Shown here piece after piece: positions 61,259 to 64,000 of a stretch of DNA of 64,000 nucleotides (position 1 is the first letter of the stretch; each line of letters opens with the position of its first letter). Position numbers and translations under genes: made by a program. A model generated the notes under the pieces. It saw nothing but the letters and a program-made list of their open reading frames with translations. It did not search any database and was not told the origin of the DNA. Source of the stretch: Phytoseiulus persimilis (lineage: Eukaryota; Arthropoda; Arachnida; Mesostigmata; Phytoseiidae); assembly GCA_037576195.1 (NCBI GenBank), contig CM075101.1, positions 1,674,001 through 1,738,000 of the forward strand. The letters are read 5' to 3'.

Positions 61259-62494
61259 TCATCGAATATTCCACCTCTGAAAGAGGCTAGACGCACGACG
61301 AGACGATCTCACATCATCGGATTCCGTTTCCAATATCAACTTCATCGCTCCATGTTTTTTGCCGAGCTACCGTTCAAGCGGGGCGGAACTTGAAGGTTTG
61401 AATGGTGTCCGGTGAAGTTCTATGTTCGTGCCGACATCGTTTAACTATCCCTCTCAAAGTTATAGCCCCCGCCTCTGAACGGCATATTTAAAATATACAC
61501 GATGCGTTGTGTTGATAATTGTCTTCGACTACCATGCACAGAGTGGTCCCAATAAAAAAACAACTCAACCATTGTCGTGAAACGTGATCGTCGATGTGAG
61601 TTCAAGTGGAGGAGCTGACTCCGAGAGTTCCCTGTGGAGTAGTTTCGATTCTCTGCTGGAAGGAAACCGCACTTTGAGCTGCGACATCCGATCAAGGGTT
61701 CAAATTCCTAAAGAACGAAGAACGAGACCCGAGAAATTGCTCCAAGAATGTACAAATTTATTGCTCAACAAGTTCGAAAGCACAATCACACGAGCTCCCG
61801 AAACTCCAACGCTTCTCACAACTCCACTGAGAGTGAAGAGTCAGTTTCTGCTTCAACATTTTCGAGCCTCATAGCCAACATAACTATCCTAAAATATGGC
61901 GTTCAGATCATGTGTGAATTCCTATATACACTCACCAGTCAGACCCAGTTCACTGAAATTTCCGTTTCACAAGAATGCGGACAGTCTCCTCCCACATCGT
62001 CACGGGAACAGGATAACTTTGAGTTTTTCACGCCTCTGGAGAACTGCTAGGCTTTCCAAAAACGTGCCCGAGAGCTTGGAAGATCGATCATGGCTTCGAA
62101 TTACGACGGAGCACCCTCCGGTTGAATTGTTCGAGCCGAGTCTGATTCAGTGACGTCACAATGAAAATCTTGAAAATCTCGAAACCCGGAGATTTCCTCA
62201 TCCGGAAGTATTGAACATTCGTTTGCCCTCGAGTTGGGCCTGTGCATTTCATATCTAGTAGCACATCACAAGCCTGAAAATACCCTTCGGGATCGGGGGC
62301 TCAGTCAACAATATGGAATTTCGGATTTCCGAGAGTTTCCGGGTAGGTGCCGTAGCATGATCGGGAATCCAGGCAACATTATACGACGCTCAGAGTCCCC
62401 GAGCGGTTCGATAGCAAATATTTTAATACAAAGTGTGCGCGACATCGTCTCGGCTGCCCACGGAGCAATGAATCTCGTCATTGCTCTCCGAACT
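61259..62494. other. 3' flanks of convergent ING and zinc-finger genes
   Basis: No gene seen. It holds the ING poly(A) signal at 61551 and a possible minus-strand signal, TTTATT at 61757-61762, for the zinc-finger gene. Confidence 0.45.
61551..61556 (+). other. Poly(A) signal for ING
   Basis: AATAAA followed by more A residues, 293 nt after the ING stop codon. Confidence 0.6.
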
Positions 62495-63185
62495 TCATAG
62501 AGGTTTCTCGTTGTCGTTAAGGAATATATCGTGAATTTTCTGGAGGTGCTGCAACAGGAATCCTCTGGAAAGAAATCAAATCCATGATCGATCTTTGCAG
62601 CGAACGCGGGCGGTCAGGGTTTCTGGAAGCGCAACGAAACTAGAACGAGGCGATCTTGCTAGTTTAGCGTCACTTACCTCCGTATGGACCGGTAGGGACA
62701 AATGTGGCACTTATATGGCATATCACCCGTGTGGAGAGCTTTTTCGTGTTTTATGAGGTTTCCGTTATCGGAAAATGCTCTGCCGCAGTACTTGCAGTTG
62801 AAGGGCTTCTCGCCCGTGTGGGTTCGTTCGTGACGTCTCAACTCTGGACCCGTGACCGCAGAAAATAAACAGTACCTGCACCTAGAAATCATATTGAGAA
62901 CGTTGGGCAGGCCTGGATGTATACAGATGAGGGCTATTCGTTTGCTATTCGACCACGAATTTTCGAGAGGAAAACAATCAAGGCAATCGAAAATGTGCGA
63001 TCCGTCGCCTCTTGACGTGGGCTCGGGCAGCAGTCCGGAAAAACGATGCGGAAGAAACTCACCGATGCCTTCGTTCATTAACGTGCTCTCTCATATGCGC
63101 CTGCAAGTCGAGCTTGGAGTCGGACGAGTAAGTGCAGTGGGGGCACTTCCTCCCGAAACGGTTCGACGAAGGAGATGGACCCAAG
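62495..63185 (-). CDS. C2H2 zinc-finger protein, last three exons (four fingers)
   Basis: Exons in coding order are 63185-63063, 62881-62678 and 62564-62495, with matching phases; the 5' part is missing. There are four C2H2 fingers. The first is KCPHCTYSSDSKLDLQAHMREH, given here by its ligands C-x2-C and H-x3-H. The second is CRYC with RRHERTH. Then a TGEKPF linker leads to the third, CKYC with IKHEKALH. After TGDMPY comes the fourth, CHIC with LQHLQKIH, which is split by the last intron and proves that junction. The protein ends 11 residues later. Linkers of the TGEKP type mark DNA-binding fingers, so this is probably a nuclear transcription factor. The upstream exons may include protein-like minus frames at about 63630-63880, which could not be joined. 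No orthologue is named. Confidence 0.85.
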
Positions 63186-64000
63186 CTAAAATCCAAGTCT
63201 CCGAGTATTATCGCTGCAAGAATAGAGGATGATTTTGAGAGGAGCTCAATTGAGAGGGAGAGATAATTGGGCAAGAGCTAAAGTCCCGGAAGAGGTTTCA
63301 GAGGGAACGGGTTGCATTTCAGACTGTTTATTCAATCGGTCCAAGCTCTCGAACCAAATCTAAGCTACGATCAGCTTCCGAACAGATGTATGCAGATGTG
63401 GGTTTTCCGTCGACCATGGTCCATCCTGGAAGAAAATTTCTTCTTAGGAGAGAACGGCAAGAAATGTTGCATGTCCACGAGCAAGTATCTCAAGTGCCGC
63501 GATTCGTTGAGTCCGGAGTTCAACTCGTCTTCGGAGCTAAACTTTTCAGTTCTCTGAGTGTGTCTCACAGGTGCCAAGACTGTGACCGGACCAAGACAAG
63601 AGCTTCTTGGAGGAAATGCAGTTTCCCATCACTGCGCTCGCCGAATATTCTCGAAAAGGTCGTTGAGCCATTTCTTGAACCCTCCAAGTCCGGAAACGGA
63701 GGAGCCGATGACATTCGCTGGTCCGCGTTCGTCCTGGACGTGAGGCTCAAGTTCCTCAATATCTGGCAACAGACAGAACGCACAGCACGATTTAGGCTCC
63801 GACACAGAACGACGACTAGTCATAACAACAGCCGAAATTCGAGCAATGGTCGAACCGGCGTTGAGCAGTTGAGGAGCCACGGCGTTCGTTCACAGCACAC
63901 CACGGCGTGAGTTCGTGATTCGCAGCTCTGTGCGGGCTGAATCACGAACACCGAGTAGCTCGCTGCGTCTCAGGCGTGAGTCGAAAATTCCGCACCGAAC
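63186..64000. other. Probable 5' part of the zinc-finger gene, unresolved
   Basis: Minus-strand frames at about 63371-63577 and 63629-63880 read as protein, with acidic and Leu-rich stretches, and may be upstream exons of the C2H2 gene. No splice chain with agreeing phases could be built, so no boundaries are given. Confidence 0.3.

Overview
The window looks like nuclear DNA of a small-genome arthropod. It has intron-split genes with GT..AG introns mostly 58-200 nt long, base composition near 50% G+C by eye, and an animal gene set: filamin, sphingosine kinase, Mind bomb 2, TMCO4, ING, a CBM14 peritrophin-type protein and a lipocalin. A parasitiform mite, perhaps a phytoseiid predatory mite, would fit this composition and intron size. 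That placement is an inference and was not tested. I saw no bacterial operon, CRISPR array, prophage or convincing transposon.

Layout on the left: two small secreted-protein genes lie in tandem on the plus strand. They are a five-exon lipocalin (798-1781) and a two-exon peptide with a proline-rich linker and a six-cysteine, knottin-like end (2324-2748). Next come TMCO4, a DUF726 membrane hydrolase-like protein (5262-8340, 11 exons), and Mind bomb 2, a ubiquitin ligase (12365-16179, 10 exons). About 5 kb without a firm gene leads into a large filamin-family gene (21247-33394, 26 exons, about 19 filamin repeats). Its actin-binding CH domains are not visible in the window.

Layout on the right: filamin converges on sphingosine kinase on the minus strand (34506-37902, 8 exons). 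Then come a secreted CBM14 protein with four 45-residue repeats (minus, 41830-45154), an unrecognised charged serine-rich protein (plus, 49412-51536), and a CUB-LDLa single-pass membrane protein (minus, 53393 to about 54974, 5' end unresolved). A roughly 1.8-kb minisatellite of 45-bp units follows (57499-59304). Last are an ING4/5-type chromatin reader (plus, 59920-61258) and the 3' part of a C2H2 zinc-finger gene (minus, 62495-63185).

The genes do not form one pathway. They are ordinary neighbours, with convergent pairs at filamin/sphingosine kinase and ING/zinc finger. I found no clear undescribed system. The most unusual items are the higher-order minisatellite, an extremely short or odd-donor intron in filamin, two stop-free in-frame introns that could be retained, the repeat-bearing CBM14 protein and the cysteine-knot-like peptide. 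Exon boundaries were placed by hand from splice motifs, reading-phase agreement and family similarity. For the main models each junction was checked for phase; places where this failed are stated.
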